This document shows positions 23,375-35,589 of a stretch of 64,000 bases of DNA, piece by piece. The notes under the pieces are model-generated. The model made no database searches. It had not been told where the DNA came from and was given only the letters and a program-made list of their open reading frames with translations. Source of the DNA: Trametes villosa (taxonomy: Eukaryota > Basidiomycota > Agaricomycetes > Polyporales > Polyporaceae). Within the stretch, counting starts at the first letter, position 1, and the number at the start of each line of letters is the position of its first letter. The DNA lies in assembly GCA_002964805.2 (NCBI GenBank), contig PUDQ02000001.1, positions 5,604,001 through 5,668,000 on the forward strand. Direction: 5' to 3'. The position numbers and the translations under genes are program-made.

Positions 23375-25711
23375 ATGTCACTTCAAACGCTCGTCACCTG
23401 CGTCCTCCTCCTCGTTGCTATCGCAGCCTGGTGGTACCGGCGTCCCCAAGGACTCCCGCCGGGCCCGTCCCGCTCCATCTTAGGCGACAATACTCAAGAC
23501 GTCCCCGCCACACGTCCGTGGAAGACGTTCACAGAATGGAACAAGGTATATAGTAAGTGACTCTCTCGTACTATTATATACTCGGGGCGTCGTCGATGCT
23601 GAAAGCCGCTCGGTGGTTCGCACAGGCCCTGTCGTATGTTTCTACCTCGGACGTACGCCGGTGATCTGTATGTATTCTCCAACCTTCGTTGCGTCGCTTT
23701 GAGCAAACTCACTACTGTTCATAGTGCTCGGCACCGCCCAGGCTGCCTGGGATCTCCTGGATAAACGGTCGGAGATATATTCCGGGCGTCCTCGAAGCAT
23801 TATGGCGTGAGTGGCGTCTTCGATGGCCTACCGTACCGGCTGATTTGCGTGATCAGTGGAGAGTTGCTGTCGTGGGGCGTCCGCGCGATCACCATGCCGT
23901 ACGGACCTCGATACAAGAAGTGGCGGGCGGTACGCATTTGTCGGTTGGGAACTGTACAAAACCACTTACGCCACCATATTCACCTTAGCTGATGCACGCA
24001 AGCTTGAGCCATACTGCCGTAATGCAATACCGGCCTCTTCAATCCCTCGAGAGTAAACTGCTGCTTCGCAGGCTACTTGAGGCTAAGGAGCCTCTGGAGT
24101 ACAAGGGTCATCTGGCGCTGTGAGGCCTCCCGGAGTAACTCGTGGTCTTCACCTTCTAATCACTGTCTTTACAGATTTCAGATGTCTGTGATCTTCCGTC
24201 TGGCGTACGGACGACGAGTGCGTACTCTGCGAGACGACATAGTCCTCGCGAACGTCAAAGCGGGCGGATGTGAGTGGACGCATTCTTTATCAGTCGTCTC
24301 ACCGTTCTTATGATCACTCTAGTCTTCGGAAAGTAAGTGACAATCTTTTCAGAGTTTTGCGACACCGCGCTCGCTTGGCAGGTAGTTATTCATTGTCTGC
24401 CTTCCCTCCAGAGTGTCGTGAGTGGCGTTATCATCTATGCTGCCACAAGCCATAACTTACCCACTCAGCGTACCCGGCAAGTATCTTGTGGAATCCGTAC
24501 GTGCACTCGCTCATACTACTCTACTTCATGAGTATTTGACTCTGCGCGACCTGTAGTGGCCCTTTCTCCTCCGCCTACCTGTAAGTCCTCTCAGACGAGT
24601 GGCGTACTAAGATTCACTGTTCCTCAGCGCCGCCTGCAATGGTTCCGACGCGAAGTGGACGAGCATCGCGAGATGGATCGCGAACACTACATGTCGCTTA
24701 TGAATCGCGTTCGCGAACAGATGTCGAAAGGGACTGCGCAGCCAAGCATGGCGACTCTGGCTCTAGAAAGACAGGCAGAGTTTGGCCTTACGGACCTTGA
24801 GACGGCGTATACGCTCGCCGGACCATGGGACGCGGGCGTTGGGACGGTCGTAATCAGCATCGAGGTCTTCCTTCGTAAGTCAATTTCCGCTCGTTCTCGT
24901 GGTGTACATGCTAACTCTATATCCCTAGTTGCCATGCTACATTTCCCGGACGTCCTCAAGAAGGCCCAGGCAGAGGTTGATCAGGTCGTCGGCCCTTCAC
25001 GCATGCCAGAGTTTGACGACATGGACTCCCTCCCCTATATCACAGCACTCATCAAAGAGGTCGCTAGGTAGCATCGCCTTGCTGTGCTGGCCTTCAGTCA
25101 TCTTACGTGTCTCCTCAGGTGGAGACCAGTTGCGCCGACTGGATTCCCGCACGCACTCACTCAAGACGACACCTACAATGGATATCACATCCCCAAGGGC
25201 GCCACCGTATACGCCAACATACAGTGCGTTCTTCATAACTGTCCATCGCATTCCCTCAGACTTGCAGTGTGCAGTGCAATCATGCAGGACCCGGAGCTAT
25301 TCCCAGACCCCGAAGCGTTCCGCCCGGAACGCTTTCTCGAAACGACGAACCCGAAGCTGCAGAACTTCACGATCCAGTTTGGGTTCGGGCGCAGGATCTG
25401 CCCTGGTCTGCATATCGCTAACCAGTCCCTTTTCATTGCCATATCCCGGTACGTGTCGCCATACCGCGGTGCGCTCCGGCGCGCTCACACGCTCTCCGAA
25501 CAGGCTGTTGTGGGCCTTCAACATCGTGCCTGCCGTCGGCCCAGATGGACAGCCTATCCTTCCACCAACCGACGACTTTACAAGCGGCCTGATAACGCGG
25601 CCAAACCCGTTCCCTTGCACATTCGAGCTGCGCCAGAAGAACGCCGCCGAGCTCATTGTGCTAGAGGCTGACAGAGCGGAAGCCGAAGCTACGCGATGGG
25701 ACACGGACTGA
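23375..25711 (+). CDS. Cytochrome P450 monooxygenase
   Basis: Heme-thiolate monooxygenase, ER-anchored by an N-terminal helix (TLVTCVLLLVAIAAWW) followed by the hinge LPPGPS. Confident exons: 23375-23552, 23626-23667, 23725-23806, 23857-23929, 23989-24119, 24175-24269, 24557-24580, 24628-24874, 24929-25067, 25119-25223, 25275-25448, 25504-25711. The stretch 24270-24556 must hold one or more further exons, the last ending GKYLVES at 24496; I could not fix them. Motifs: K-helix ExxR in KEVAR, PERF in FRPERF, and heme Cys in FGFGRRICPG. The I-helix is odd: AGVGTV where related fungal P450s have the acidic AG(I/V)ETT. Substrate unknown. No secondary-metabolite partner genes are adjacent. Confidence 0.88.
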
Positions 25712-26048
25712 ATTGCGTGCGCCGAGTATCGCATGTCGACGCTCCGCTTTCTTAGGTCGCTGTACGCGCGTGGTTACCCAGAGCTGGTATGTATTTATCG
25801 AAATGTAGTGTTCTGTATGCGTGACCCGTCGCGAGACGGATCCGTGCCCGAGCGTGGACAGTTCGCGTGGTCAATTGGCGGACCCGTCGGACGCGCGGTC
25901 GCACGTCGCGTTCGTCGACGACACCCTGATTGCCTGAACGGATACGGTCCAAAGTCTCAAGGAGAAAAACATTTCCGAAAGCAAGACAGACAAGCACAAA
26001 ACATGCATACACACACCGAGATCACCGCACACATACCAGCGCGCACGC
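25712..26048. other. Convergent intergenic region P450 / PAF1
   Basis: 337 bp between two 3' ends. No gene seen. Confidence 0.6.
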
Positions 26049-27743
26049 TCACTCCTCCCCGAACACGTCCACCGCATCGACGATCTCGTGCCGCGCCCCG
26101 TTCGCGCCCGCCCCGTTCAGCCCGTGCGCGGCGTCGTCGAGCTCGCCCTCGGCGTCCGCGTCCGCGTCGCCGCGCGCAAGCGGGAAGAGCGGATCGGCGA
26201 CCTCCGCGAGCGCGTCCTCGCGCTCCTGCGCCTCCTCCGCGCTCATCGGCGTGTGCGTCAGCTTCACGACGTCCCACTTATCGCCGTACGCCTCGTACGT
26301 CTGTGTGTATGCGCGCGCGGCCAGGTGTCAGTACGAGTAATGAGGAGGGAGGAGAGGATGAAGGGGAAGGGGGAGGGGTACTGACGTTCACGCGCTTCTT
26401 CTTGAGGAGCATCTTGCGCTCGATGTTCTTGTAGTACGCGCCCTTCGGACGCGACGCGGCGGGCTTTTTATGGTCCGCGTTCTCCGCGTCGGACATGCCG
26501 TCGTCGAGCACAAGCAGGAACTCGTTTGGCACCTCCTGCTCGACCTTGACCGTCTCGTAGTCGCGCACGAAGTGGAAATGCGTGGGCTGGGGGTAGGTAA
26601 GACATTAGTTGGCTGAGCAGTCCATGGGGCGGCAATTCGCGCGCACCTCCTCTTCCGGCGGATCGTCGGGCGACCGCGCAAGGCGGTTACGCTTGAACTC
26701 CACAGCGTCCTCGTCCTCCTTCGTGAGGTAGTATGCGAGGAAGTGGTCGCCGTCTGCCTCCATCGGGCGCAGCACCGCACAGTCCAGGCGCGGATCCTCA
26801 ACCTAGTATGCAGGGAGCAGTCAGCGCCTTGTCAATGCGAAATGAAACGTACACTCACATCAAACGGTCTGTCTCCTGGCCGCTCGGAGAAGCGGAAGAG
26901 GTCGTACGCGTTCACCCAGATCTCCGCGTCCGGGAAGATCTCGAACTCCTCGACGGCGGTGAGCTCGGGCTTCGTCGGGTGCCGCAGGGACGCGAGATCC
27001 GAGTTCGCGACTGCGGCGAAGGACGCGTCGATGTCGCGGAGCTGTGCGTCGCGCGAGATGTCGATCGTATTGTCTTGGTTGTGTTTGCTGGAGGGCCGAC
27101 GCGCGTGTGAGTATATGCGGCGTGGAATATCACCGAGAAGAGAGAGGATCAGAGTGAGGAACCTACAGGTCTTGCGAAAGCGAAGCGCGCGAGGAGCCTT
27201 CTCGACTGAGGTACTCCGTTTTCCTTAGCCACGCTACGTGGGGCATGGCAGCCGACGGGGTGGATACACCCGAGGTAGAAGGGCCAAGGAAGGGCGTCGC
27301 CGAGGACGCAGGGTCTCCCAGGAGGAACTGGTCTGCAGGGTCAAGCTTTGGCAGTCGATTTGGGTTCGGGTTCAGCTCTTCGTGACGATAGGTGCGCGCG
27401 AACGTGAACATGCGGGTGTCGGAGGAAGTGGTTCGCAGCACGCACCGGAGTCGTCCCCGTTCTCCTCCCACAAACAGTCCCACCGTGACAGGTCTAGAGG
27501 CATGCCCAGCTCGCCGTCCACAACCATGGGCAGAGGTGTGCTTGCCGCAATCTCGTCGAGGAACTCGGGGCGCGCATAGCGCATGGGGTCGGTGGGTATG
27601 TTGAGGAGCTTGGGAGGACATGGCGGGGCAGGGAGCGGGTTTGAGTAGCGTACGCGAATGAGCAAGTCGAGCTTGCTGTAGCAGTTGTTAGCATATGCGC
27701 CATACGCGAAGGGGGCGCGCACAGACCTTTTCTTGAAGCTCAT
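26049..27743 (-). CDS. PAF1: RNA polymerase II-associated factor Paf1
   Basis: Core subunit of the nuclear PAF1 complex, which travels with RNA polymerase II and supports H2B ubiquitylation and elongation. Exons (minus): 27743-27727, 27675-27446, 27377-27167, 27087-26859, 26802-26647, 26586-26386, 26300-26049 give 431 residues; the first exon is only 17 nt. Paf1 hallmarks: KLDLLIRVRYSNPLP near the start, then LNIPTDPMRYARPEFLDEI, WLRKTEYLSRE, EEFEIFPDAEIWVNAYDLFRF in the middle, and HFHFVRDYETVKVEQEVPNE followed by the basic YYKNIERKMLLKKKR. The C-terminus is acidic, as in homologues. It shares a 246-bp divergent promoter region with the zf-HIT gene. Confidence 0.95.
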
Positions 27744-27989
27744 CGTGGGCGGAGGAGGAGGAGGTATGCAACTCGCGCTCGCTTGCAGCTGACGCCAACA
27801 ACTCTCCGCAAGCGCCCGTGCGCGGTTCTCTTACTCACATTCTAGGGTTAGGGCCTCTACCTCCTTAACCACCATCGGACTCGCTGATTCGCTGAAGGCC
27901 TCGCAAGTCTACTGTGTCGTCCTCCCCAGGAGATAACGAATACCAGACATATCCACCAGCAAGAGAGCGTAAATTAGAAACGTGACGAC
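27744..27989. promoter_or_regulatory. Divergent promoter region PAF1 / zf-HIT gene
   Basis: 246 bp separate the two start codons, so both promoters and 5' UTRs must lie here. No clear TATA element seen. Confidence 0.55.
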
Positions 27990-29590
27990 ATGTCGGGCGT
28001 TCGAACAGAAGGAGAGCCTATCATCGCATCCACCTCCGGGCCAGAATCGGTGACCACCGTTCCCTGCGCAATGTCAGTATTTCTCCTGCCCGGACCTCAG
28101 CCGGACTTCCTGAGACTGCTCACAGTTGTCGGAGACAGTTCTCGCGCTACGCATGCCCGCGCTGCAACATCCCGTACTGCTCTTTAGTCTGTTTCCGCTC
28201 GGAGGTGTGTGAGTTAGAACTGTCCTCAAGAGCATATGCTGAATGCTACTCTAACGCATGTCAACAGAAACATGCAGACTGCTCCGAATCGTTCTACAAG
28301 AAAGAGGTCGAGCTAGACGTGAAGAGCGCGCCATCCGCGGGCGTCGAGGAGAAGCGGCGGATGCTAGACCTACTCAAGCGCTTCGAAGAGGACGCGCTCG
28401 ACGAAAGCCCGCTGCTTGCAGACTCAGATAACGACGAGGACAACGATGCGGATGATCTCGAGAGGCGGCTTCAGAACGTTGACCTTGGTATGTTAAGGAC
28501 GCAGGCTGGACCTTCTCCGCTCAGTTACTGACGGGTTATATTCAGAGTCAGCATCCTACGACGAGCTTTGGGCGGCGCTTACTCCAGCCGAGCGCAACAA
28601 GTTCCTGAAAGCGCTAGATGACCCCGACAGCGAGCTCGCACAACAGCTTCTGGCTAGCGAAGAGCTGGAAAGGGAGCGAATCGAACCCTGGTGGGAGGCC
28701 CCTGTCGCTTCCCCCTCGGACGCACAGTTGGCAGCGCGAGAACGAGCGCACAAAACACCGCCGCCCATCATGCCTGTTCCCGCCCCCCTCGTCAAGCAAT
28801 CGGCCAATAACGCATTCAGCGGACCGCTCCTCCTGTACAATATGTGCGCTGTATGGTAAGTGGCGTCGGGCACGTCCCGTAACCTCAGCTGATATCAACA
28901 TGCGACAGCATCGCGTACGCATACGTCGTTCGCTACTTTGCGGTCTCCCCACTATCATCGCTCGCGCCGAGTGATCCAGACCGCGCAGAGGCCGCGCGGT
29001 CGCTTTCGCAGCTCGTGCCCTTCCTCACGGACCGCAAGTCTACGCTCGCGCACTCCTCTCTGTCTGGAGTCGTGACAGACTTGTGGTCGCGGTTTCCCCC
29101 GGTACGCTGTTTTGCATATAGGCAGCCACACGCATAATCTGACTGTCCCGCTTCGCAGGGGCATATGAACCCACAATTCTTCTCGCGCCTCCTGGACGAC
29201 ACCGTGCTACTGCTGCGCCCCGCAACTGTCACCGTGCTGCCCGAGCGCGGGTCCGCGCTCACCTCCGCTGAGCTCGAGGCGCATCCGAGCGCGAACGCGC
29301 TCAGGGTGCTGTCCGACCTTGCGGAATTCTTCGGCGGGTCGCAGAATGCGCCCGGCCCAGCAGCGGGGAAGCCGACGCCGAATCACGTCGTGCACAAGCT
29401 CACGTTCTACGCGGCATGTCTCCTGGGCACTCCGGCGCCCATGCTGCGGGTGCTGGTCGACGAGGTGGCCATGCGTGCGAAGGCCCTGGAGAACGAGGCG
29501 AAGCAGACCGGGCAATCCGACGGTCACGGCATCAAGCGAGTTGGGTCGAGCGATGGGCGAAGAGGGGCGAAGATCGAGGAGTTGTCGTAG
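27990..29590 (+). CDS. zf-HIT protein, ZNHIT2-like
   Basis: Exons 27990-28072, 28126-28204, 28268-28487, 28546-28855, 28909-29101, 29159-29590 give 438 residues. The HIT zinc finger is assembled across the first two introns: PCAIC, YACPRC, YCSLVC and HADC supply the paired Cys/His ligands. An acidic linker (SDNDEDNDADD) follows, then LWAALTPAERNKFLKAL and EPWW, as in human ZNHIT2, and a helical C-terminal domain. ZNHIT2 acts with the R2TP/HSP90 co-chaperone in U5 snRNP assembly; I infer a similar nuclear or cytoplasmic assembly role. The C-terminal ~30 residues are charged and probably disordered. Confidence 0.85.
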
Positions 29591-30189
29591 GGCGGTCGGG
29601 TGGATAGCGGGTTATCGACTTCTCCGGCTACTGGCAAGTCCAATACTATCCGACTGCTCTCCGCCGACCTCGCACCATTTGTCCGGAACGAGATAGCCAG
29701 GAACAGAGCGTTGACGTTGGACGCTCAATCGCCTCGCCAGATAGGTCAAACGTCCATCTCAACATATTTTTTGGTGCGTCGCGAATCTGGCTCCCTGGTG
29801 ATTGACGGGCATGGTGTATACCGCTGGTCCGCCGTGGGTGACAGGAGTCATCGGAAAGAGACAGAACGAGAATCCGGACGGATAACTGGATCCATTCCTC
29901 ACTCAGAGAGTGTCTGGCCGCGGTGAGAAGTTGGACCGGAGAGTACCGCTACGCGCGCTCATAAGTACTGCTCTTTGAAAAGGCTATACAGAACCGTAGT
30001 CGACCACCCGCCTATAATGTTACCTCCGACCGAACAGGACCGCCGTGCACGTTTGAACGCTTCACGCATGTCCTTGCTCCAAGGTACCATGCTCGTAGTG
30101 TTGGAGCGAACACTGAGATATTTATGACATAACTTCACCGCGAAGAAGTCTCCTCTTTGATCATCAGTCCCAGGCTCAAACTTTGCTTC
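29591..30189. other. Intergenic region
   Basis: Downstream of the zf-HIT gene. One 108-codon ORF at 29600-29926 has no recognisable domain and no homologue I know. No gene called. Confidence 0.5.
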
Positions 30190-30890
30190 TCTCCAGGACC
30201 TTCATACTATTTATACCCCATCGTCATATTTTCGGAAGGTATAGACTGGTAACGATCACTTCGAGGTCAGGTCGCGCCTAGTGCGTCCTCTGTGAATTAT
30301 CAGCTGATATTTCAACTGGCAGACGTTGCGTTTCAAGCCACCGCCTACGAATTCTCCCATTGGCTGGCGGGTGGAATTCTGCCCGATGGAAGTGCAGCTG
30401 TCGGACTTCGAGAACGCTGCATCCTCCGTGTTCATCGTGTCGTTATCGCTCGCAATCTTGCACTTCAATCTTAGCACAAAACTTTCGATCTCTGAGGTGA
30501 GCTGCTGTTTGCTCTCCGCACGCGCACACGGCAGTATTGACCCGGGTCGCCACTGGGTGGACGAGAACATGGCGCGCACGCAGCAACGGGACGCTGTGCA
30601 CGCGGAGAAGCTCTGTTTCCGCAAGGATGCGTTCCCCTCGCGTTCGCCGCCGCCGTCCAGCCTCAGGTCCTCACGTTAGAGGATGCACCTGTGAGTGAGC
30701 ACGAAGAGCATATCCTCGTTAATGGGGCGAGCAGGAAGGAGAACAAGCTACGGAGTTACTACCCGCTTCCGCCGAAAACGGATGTCCCAACGCGGTCTGG
30801 GATTGTCGATGACGAGTACGAGGAGATGCCGATGGTCGAGACCACGAACAGGAAGGTAGAGTCCGCTTCTGCGCCCGCCCTGTGGTCGTA
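30190..30890 (+). pseudogene. GSH1: Glutamate-cysteine ligase catalytic subunit fragment
   Basis: Internal piece of the enzyme for the first step of glutathione synthesis. Recognisable blocks in order: VIFSEGID (about 30211-30235), then NWQTLRFKPPPTNSPIGWRV (from 30317), EFCPMEVQLSDFENAA, VDENMARTQQRDAV, FRKDAFP and finally DEYEEMPMVE (about 30810-30840). Both ends of the ~650-residue protein are missing. The first blocks are in different frames, separated by stops. What was an intron (30495-30569 area, starting GTGAGC) has lost its AG acceptor (now TGG before GTGGACGAG) and happens to read open. It cannot make an active enzyme; a functional gene must lie elsewhere. Confidence 0.8.
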
Positions 30891-31439
30891 AATGCTGATT
30901 ACGTGCTGAATAAGGCTCTTCTTTCCTCGGGTTGCTGAACTTGGTGATACGAACACTCATCACTCTGATCATTGCGGCGTCTTCAAACAGACAGAGTGTG
31001 TGCGTGAAAGTATGTCGCGCTCTGTACTTGAGGTGAGAGGCCTATGACACGCAGCTTCGGGAACGGCGGTAGCTAAGCGGCTCCAGTATGCCGCCAGGGC
31101 CCTACAACTGCTGCTGGAAGCCGGTGTTGCCATGTTACCGCCATGACGCCCTGCGAGCCGTTCTAATCGCGGCGCGGATGTGAAGCTTGAGTTCACTGTT
31201 CGATCTGCAACTCTGAACCCGAGACTCTGGAGAGTGGTATCCGCTGTACCGCAACTGTCAGGAGAGCCGCCAGGCTGGGATGGCCATCCGCGTCCCTATC
31301 GACCACCCTCCTATTAGGTACGATCTACCGAAGGCACATCACGGCCACGAGGAGTCCGCCGATGCTCGCTAAAGGCGCAATTCACAGGTGGGCCATACCA
31401 CGCCCTCTCTTCCCATTGCCCCCTCTGGACTTGCAGACC
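30891..31439. other. Intergenic region before glutaminase gene
   Basis: Contains unrecognised sequence and the upstream ATG at 31362, in frame with the glutaminase signal peptide. No separate gene seen. Confidence 0.5.
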
Positions 31440-34400
31440 ATGCTGCCAGTCATACCCCGCCCTGCCCTCTGGTATATCGCTTTCTGGGTCTCGTTCTTGG
31501 CCGCCCTCGCCCGGTCGCAATTTCTTGAGCAAACGTTCTTTCCTGCTAGCATTCCCCTAGCCAACCGCTCGCCCTACCTGAGCGCGTGGTATCCCAGCAC
31601 CAATGGCTCTCAGCCGGTGTCCCGCACATGACCTATGTTCTGGAGCCAGAAGGTGCGTTTCCTATACCTCTTCTGTGTCTGATGCTGGAGCCGCCCCGGG
31701 TATAGGACATCCTGGGTTGGGCGGGGAAAATCAGGGTAGATGGGGTGACGTACAATTGGCTGGGTGAAGATGTTAGCGGGTCCTTCAGTGGGAATGTCAC
31801 GAACATCCAGATCACGCCCACGCGCTCCATCTTCGTCGTGCAGGCCGGACCAATGAATGTCATCGTCACTTTCCTCACGCCGATTGAGGTGAGCGAATCC
31901 ATCTTATTGAACACAGCTGGCCATCTGAGGCGCGTTCGGGGCACTGCCAGCCGTCAGACTGGGTCCTACAGTCACTCCCCTTCTCCTTCGTGTCGGTGGA
32001 AGCGAGCTCCATCGACGGTGAAGCCCATTCGGTACAGGTTTACTCTGACATCAGCGCGGGTATGTGCGCGGGACGATCAGCAGCCGGAGAACAGCTAGTG
32101 ATAACCGCCCATTTAGAATGGCTTTCGGGCGACCGGCTGGGCAGCACAGTTACTTGGAGCCAAAATACGTTTAGCGGCAGCATATACCACGAAATACAGC
32201 TTCAAAGCCCTGAGGAGGACGTCGAGGCTGGGATAGATCAACAAGCACAAGACGGCATTGCATATTATGCGATGGCGAAGGTAAGTTGTTCGTCGCACAC
32301 ACTGTCGGGATGCATCGCTCACAGTCACCGGCCGATAGAGACCGGGCTTGAGCTGGCAAATTGCTCAGGATTCCGACGCTCGGGGCCAGTTCATCGCCCA
32401 GGGCAGCCTCAAAAACACCGCTAGCACGGCATTTGCGCCCATAGCGCCGTGAGTACGCCCCGACCACTCTTTTCCATCCTTCATTCAAAGTAGGCTGCTA
32501 CAGAATTTTTACCGTATATGGCTTTGCTGTCGATCTCGGCGAGATCCAGAGCACATCGCAGTCCGTGACCTGGGCCGTCGGATACGTGCGAAACCCTTCG
32601 ATTGCATATGTTACACCTAACTCGGCATCGACTCGGACCGTGCAGCAGCTCAGTCCATATTTCGTGACGAAGTATGGGAACAACATCGGGGCCGCGGTGA
32701 GCAGTCCTTTCGACATCTCCCTCCCGTAGATACTGAATCTGGGTTAGATCGACGACTTCATGGCTGGATATGACGACGCGCTGCAGCGAGCGGTCGCGTT
32801 TGACGCGGCGGTCGCTGCGAACGCCTCCGTGGTGTCCACAGAATACCTTGATCTTGTCTCTCTTGCTGCACGCCAAACCCTGAGTACCCTCGATATCACA
32901 GTCTCGATGGGCTCTGACAACAAGCCGAACGCCTCGGACGTACGAATATTCATGAAGGACATCGGCTCTGGTTCAACGACTGCGTGAGTACATTTGACCC
33001 CCGAACGCGTGCCTCTATTGCTCACTCGGGAATATGCAGACGCGTCAATCCAGTGGAGAAGGTATATGCCGCACTACCTGCATTGCTATACGTCAACGCG
33101 TCGTTAGTGGGCCCCATCCTAGCACCTCTCCTGGATGCTCAGGACGACCTCACCTCGATGGCATATGCTGCGCAAGACCTTGGTGAGGCATGCGAGATAT
33201 TGGACCCACATCGACCGCTGACTGCGATCACGCAGGTCTGGCATATCCTAACGTAACAGGCACGCACGGTGCCCACAAACAAGGCATCGAGCGTGAGCGG
33301 CGCCTGTTTTAACACCGCACAGACCGAGTAGCTGATGCAACGTAGAATGCGGGAATATGCTGATCATGGTGTACGCGCATGCTCGGTTCTCCGGGGATGG
33401 ATCGATGCTACAGAGACACGTGAGCACTACCACTCCGTTGTTTAGCCCTTGTGTTATCTTATTTGCCGCAGTACAACCTCATGAAGCGTTGGGCGGACTA
33501 TCTCGTCAGCAACTCGCTGACCCCGACAAACCAGTGCGTACGCTAGACTTAGGTATACAGACCCTAACTGGATTGAGGCCGTACTAGATTGTCCGCCGAC
33601 AACGAGGGGAGTGCCAATATGACGAACCTCGCAATCAAGGGCATCATCGGGGTGAAGGCAATGGCGCAGATCAGTCACGCGCTCGGCAAGGACTCAGACG
33701 GGCAACAATACGACGTACGTCCGTCACTGCAAAGTTTTTGGAAATTGTCTCTTACGAGACGATGTTCAGAGTCATGCCGCTGCTCTCGCAGGGCAGTGGC
33801 AGTCACTCGCGCTGTCATCCGATCAGCAGCATCTGCTCGGCACATACGGCAACCAGGCGACCTGGGCGCTGATGTACAATCTGTATGCTGATCGCCTGCT
33901 GGGAACCAACATCGTGGGCCAGACAGTACGTCGAATACGAGCGTTCGCTCTTGCTGTGCGAAGTTAGCTGACACCCTAATAGGTATTGCAGGGCCAGACC
34001 GCTCTCTACAAGCGTCTTCTGAGTTCCGGTAAGCAGATTGCGACGTGCGTTGCCAGCCCAACTTCCAACTAGCTAATCCTCGTCTAGTTCCTGCATTCGG
34101 ATTGAAGCTCGACAACACGGCTCTAGGGACCAGCGCCGGTGCGTCGGGTGTGAGCAAAACCAGACGATACATACGGAAGCTGAATGCGTCTTGCAGCTTG
34201 GCTACTGTTCACTGCTGCAACGGTGCAAGACGACGACGTCCGGGACAGCCTCGTTCACAGCGCTTGGATCAGAGCCTCGTCGAATCTTACCTCAGGCGCC
34301 TTCCCTGACCAGTACAACGTCGAGACCGGGGCCGTCTTGGGGGGATCTGCTGGGTACGTTATCCTCCCGACTATAAATTACGTGAGGAACTCTAACACGC

Positions 34401-35286
34401 TGGGGTGTTCCCCAGACCTGCCGTCGGCGGGGTGTTCTCTCTCCTCGCGTTGAGGTGAGTCTGGCTATGTCCCAACTTGCGGCGCAGTCAGCTGAGTACG
34501 CATTATAGCTTGCCTACCAAGGACATCGTCGTTCCCCAGGAGGGGTCTCAGTCTCAGAGCTCCGACGGCGGAAACAGTACTCATTACTCGAACTCCGGCA
34601 ATGGCAACAGCGCTCATTCCTCAAGCACACCAGTAGGCGCCATCGTGGGCGGCGTCGTAGGCGGGGCGGGTCTCATTGCAGCCATTGTAATCGGCATATT
34701 CTTCTTCCTGCGCCGGCGCCGCCGGGATGACGCCTCACAACCGGGCAAGATTACCATCGCGCAGGAACCGCATCAATCAGCAGTGCCATTGCCTTACGCT
34801 CACTTGTTACGCGGTACGGGCACGGCATCCTACGCCAACAGGTTCGACGGCGGGACGATGAGCGCAGCGAACACTTCGGGCCCCCTACTAGATCTTATTG
34901 CCTCGAACTCCTCACTCGTACCTCCGATTCCCGACGGCGGACCACTGCAGTCGCAGTCCTCAAAGACAGTGCGCGAGCTCTCTCTCCGAGTCGACGGGCC
35001 GCTCGCATACACCGAGCCCGAGTTGAGCTCATACAGCGCAGGGTCGCATACGTGGTCGAACATCGGAAACGTTGGGTCACACACAGGCTCCGCGTCGAGC
35101 AGCGACCTGCTGTTGCCTGGGGAGGCGCGCAACACGCACTCGGGCGCGCCGGGTGAGGGCTCAGCTGTTTCGCTCTCGCAGACGGACGTGATCGGGCTGC
35201 GCACAGAGATGGAGAACCTGCGGCGGGTGATGCAGGAGATGCGGGAGGAGAGGATGGCGCCACCGCCGGAGTACTGCACGGGATAG
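31440..35286 (+). pseudogene. gtaA: Glutaminase A (GtaA-type), one in-frame TGA
   Basis: Secreted/membrane-tethered glutaminase family (DUF5127-DUF4965-DUF1793 order). Eighteen exons from 31440-31652 to 34509-35286, all GT-AG; lengths sum to 966 codons in one frame. A signal peptide (LWYIAFWVSFLAALARS) opens it; an upstream in-frame ATG at 31362 would give a longer leader. Landmarks: KIRVDGVTYNWLG, GFAVDLGEIQ, CGNMLIMVYAHARF, LKRWADYLV-type segment MKRWADYLVSN, NLAIKGIIGVKAMAQIS, LLFTAAT, and a C-terminal membrane helix (GGVVGGAGLIAAIVIGIFFF) with RRRRR stop-transfer and a Ser-rich cytoplasmic tail. Codon 64 (31629-31631) is TGA where relatives usually have Trp (context x-P-M-F-W). Everything else is intact, so this is a very recent pseudogene, a recoded gene or a base error. 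Confidence 0.85.
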
Positions 35287-35589
35287 CGCGGCTGGCGGCC
35301 CCACGGTGGCGTTCGCGCAACTCGGGCGGCGGACGCAGATTGTCCCGGATGTTGATTGTGAACTCTGTCCCCTCATTGCGCCGTGATCATGCGTCTGTTA
35401 TCGTGTCTTCGACAGTACCACCAGAATCACAATCGCTTTCAGGAAGGGAGACATCTCGGCCACTGGCGAAGTTAGGGTGGCAGGTGCTCGAGCGTGATGA
35501 GATTGTGGCCAATCTATGAATGACACCGCAGTTATAACGTTAACGAAACTTTCAACCATACACTGCAAGCCTGACACACCTCCTGCCTC
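35287..35589. other. Intergenic region
   Basis: Flank between the glutaminase 3' end and the ERV1-like relic. Nothing recognised. Confidence 0.5.

Noticed and set aside
29600..29926. 108-codon plus-strand ORF downstream of the zf-HIT gene
   Set aside because: No domain, no upstream signals, and not a continuation of the neighbouring genes.
30256..30624. 122-codon minus-strand ORF over the ligase fragment
   Set aside because: Antisense to clear glutamate-cysteine ligase blocks; a shadow.
31629..31631. TGA as a selenocysteine codon
   Set aside because: The expected residue is Trp, not Cys, and Agaricomycetes are not known to use selenocysteine.
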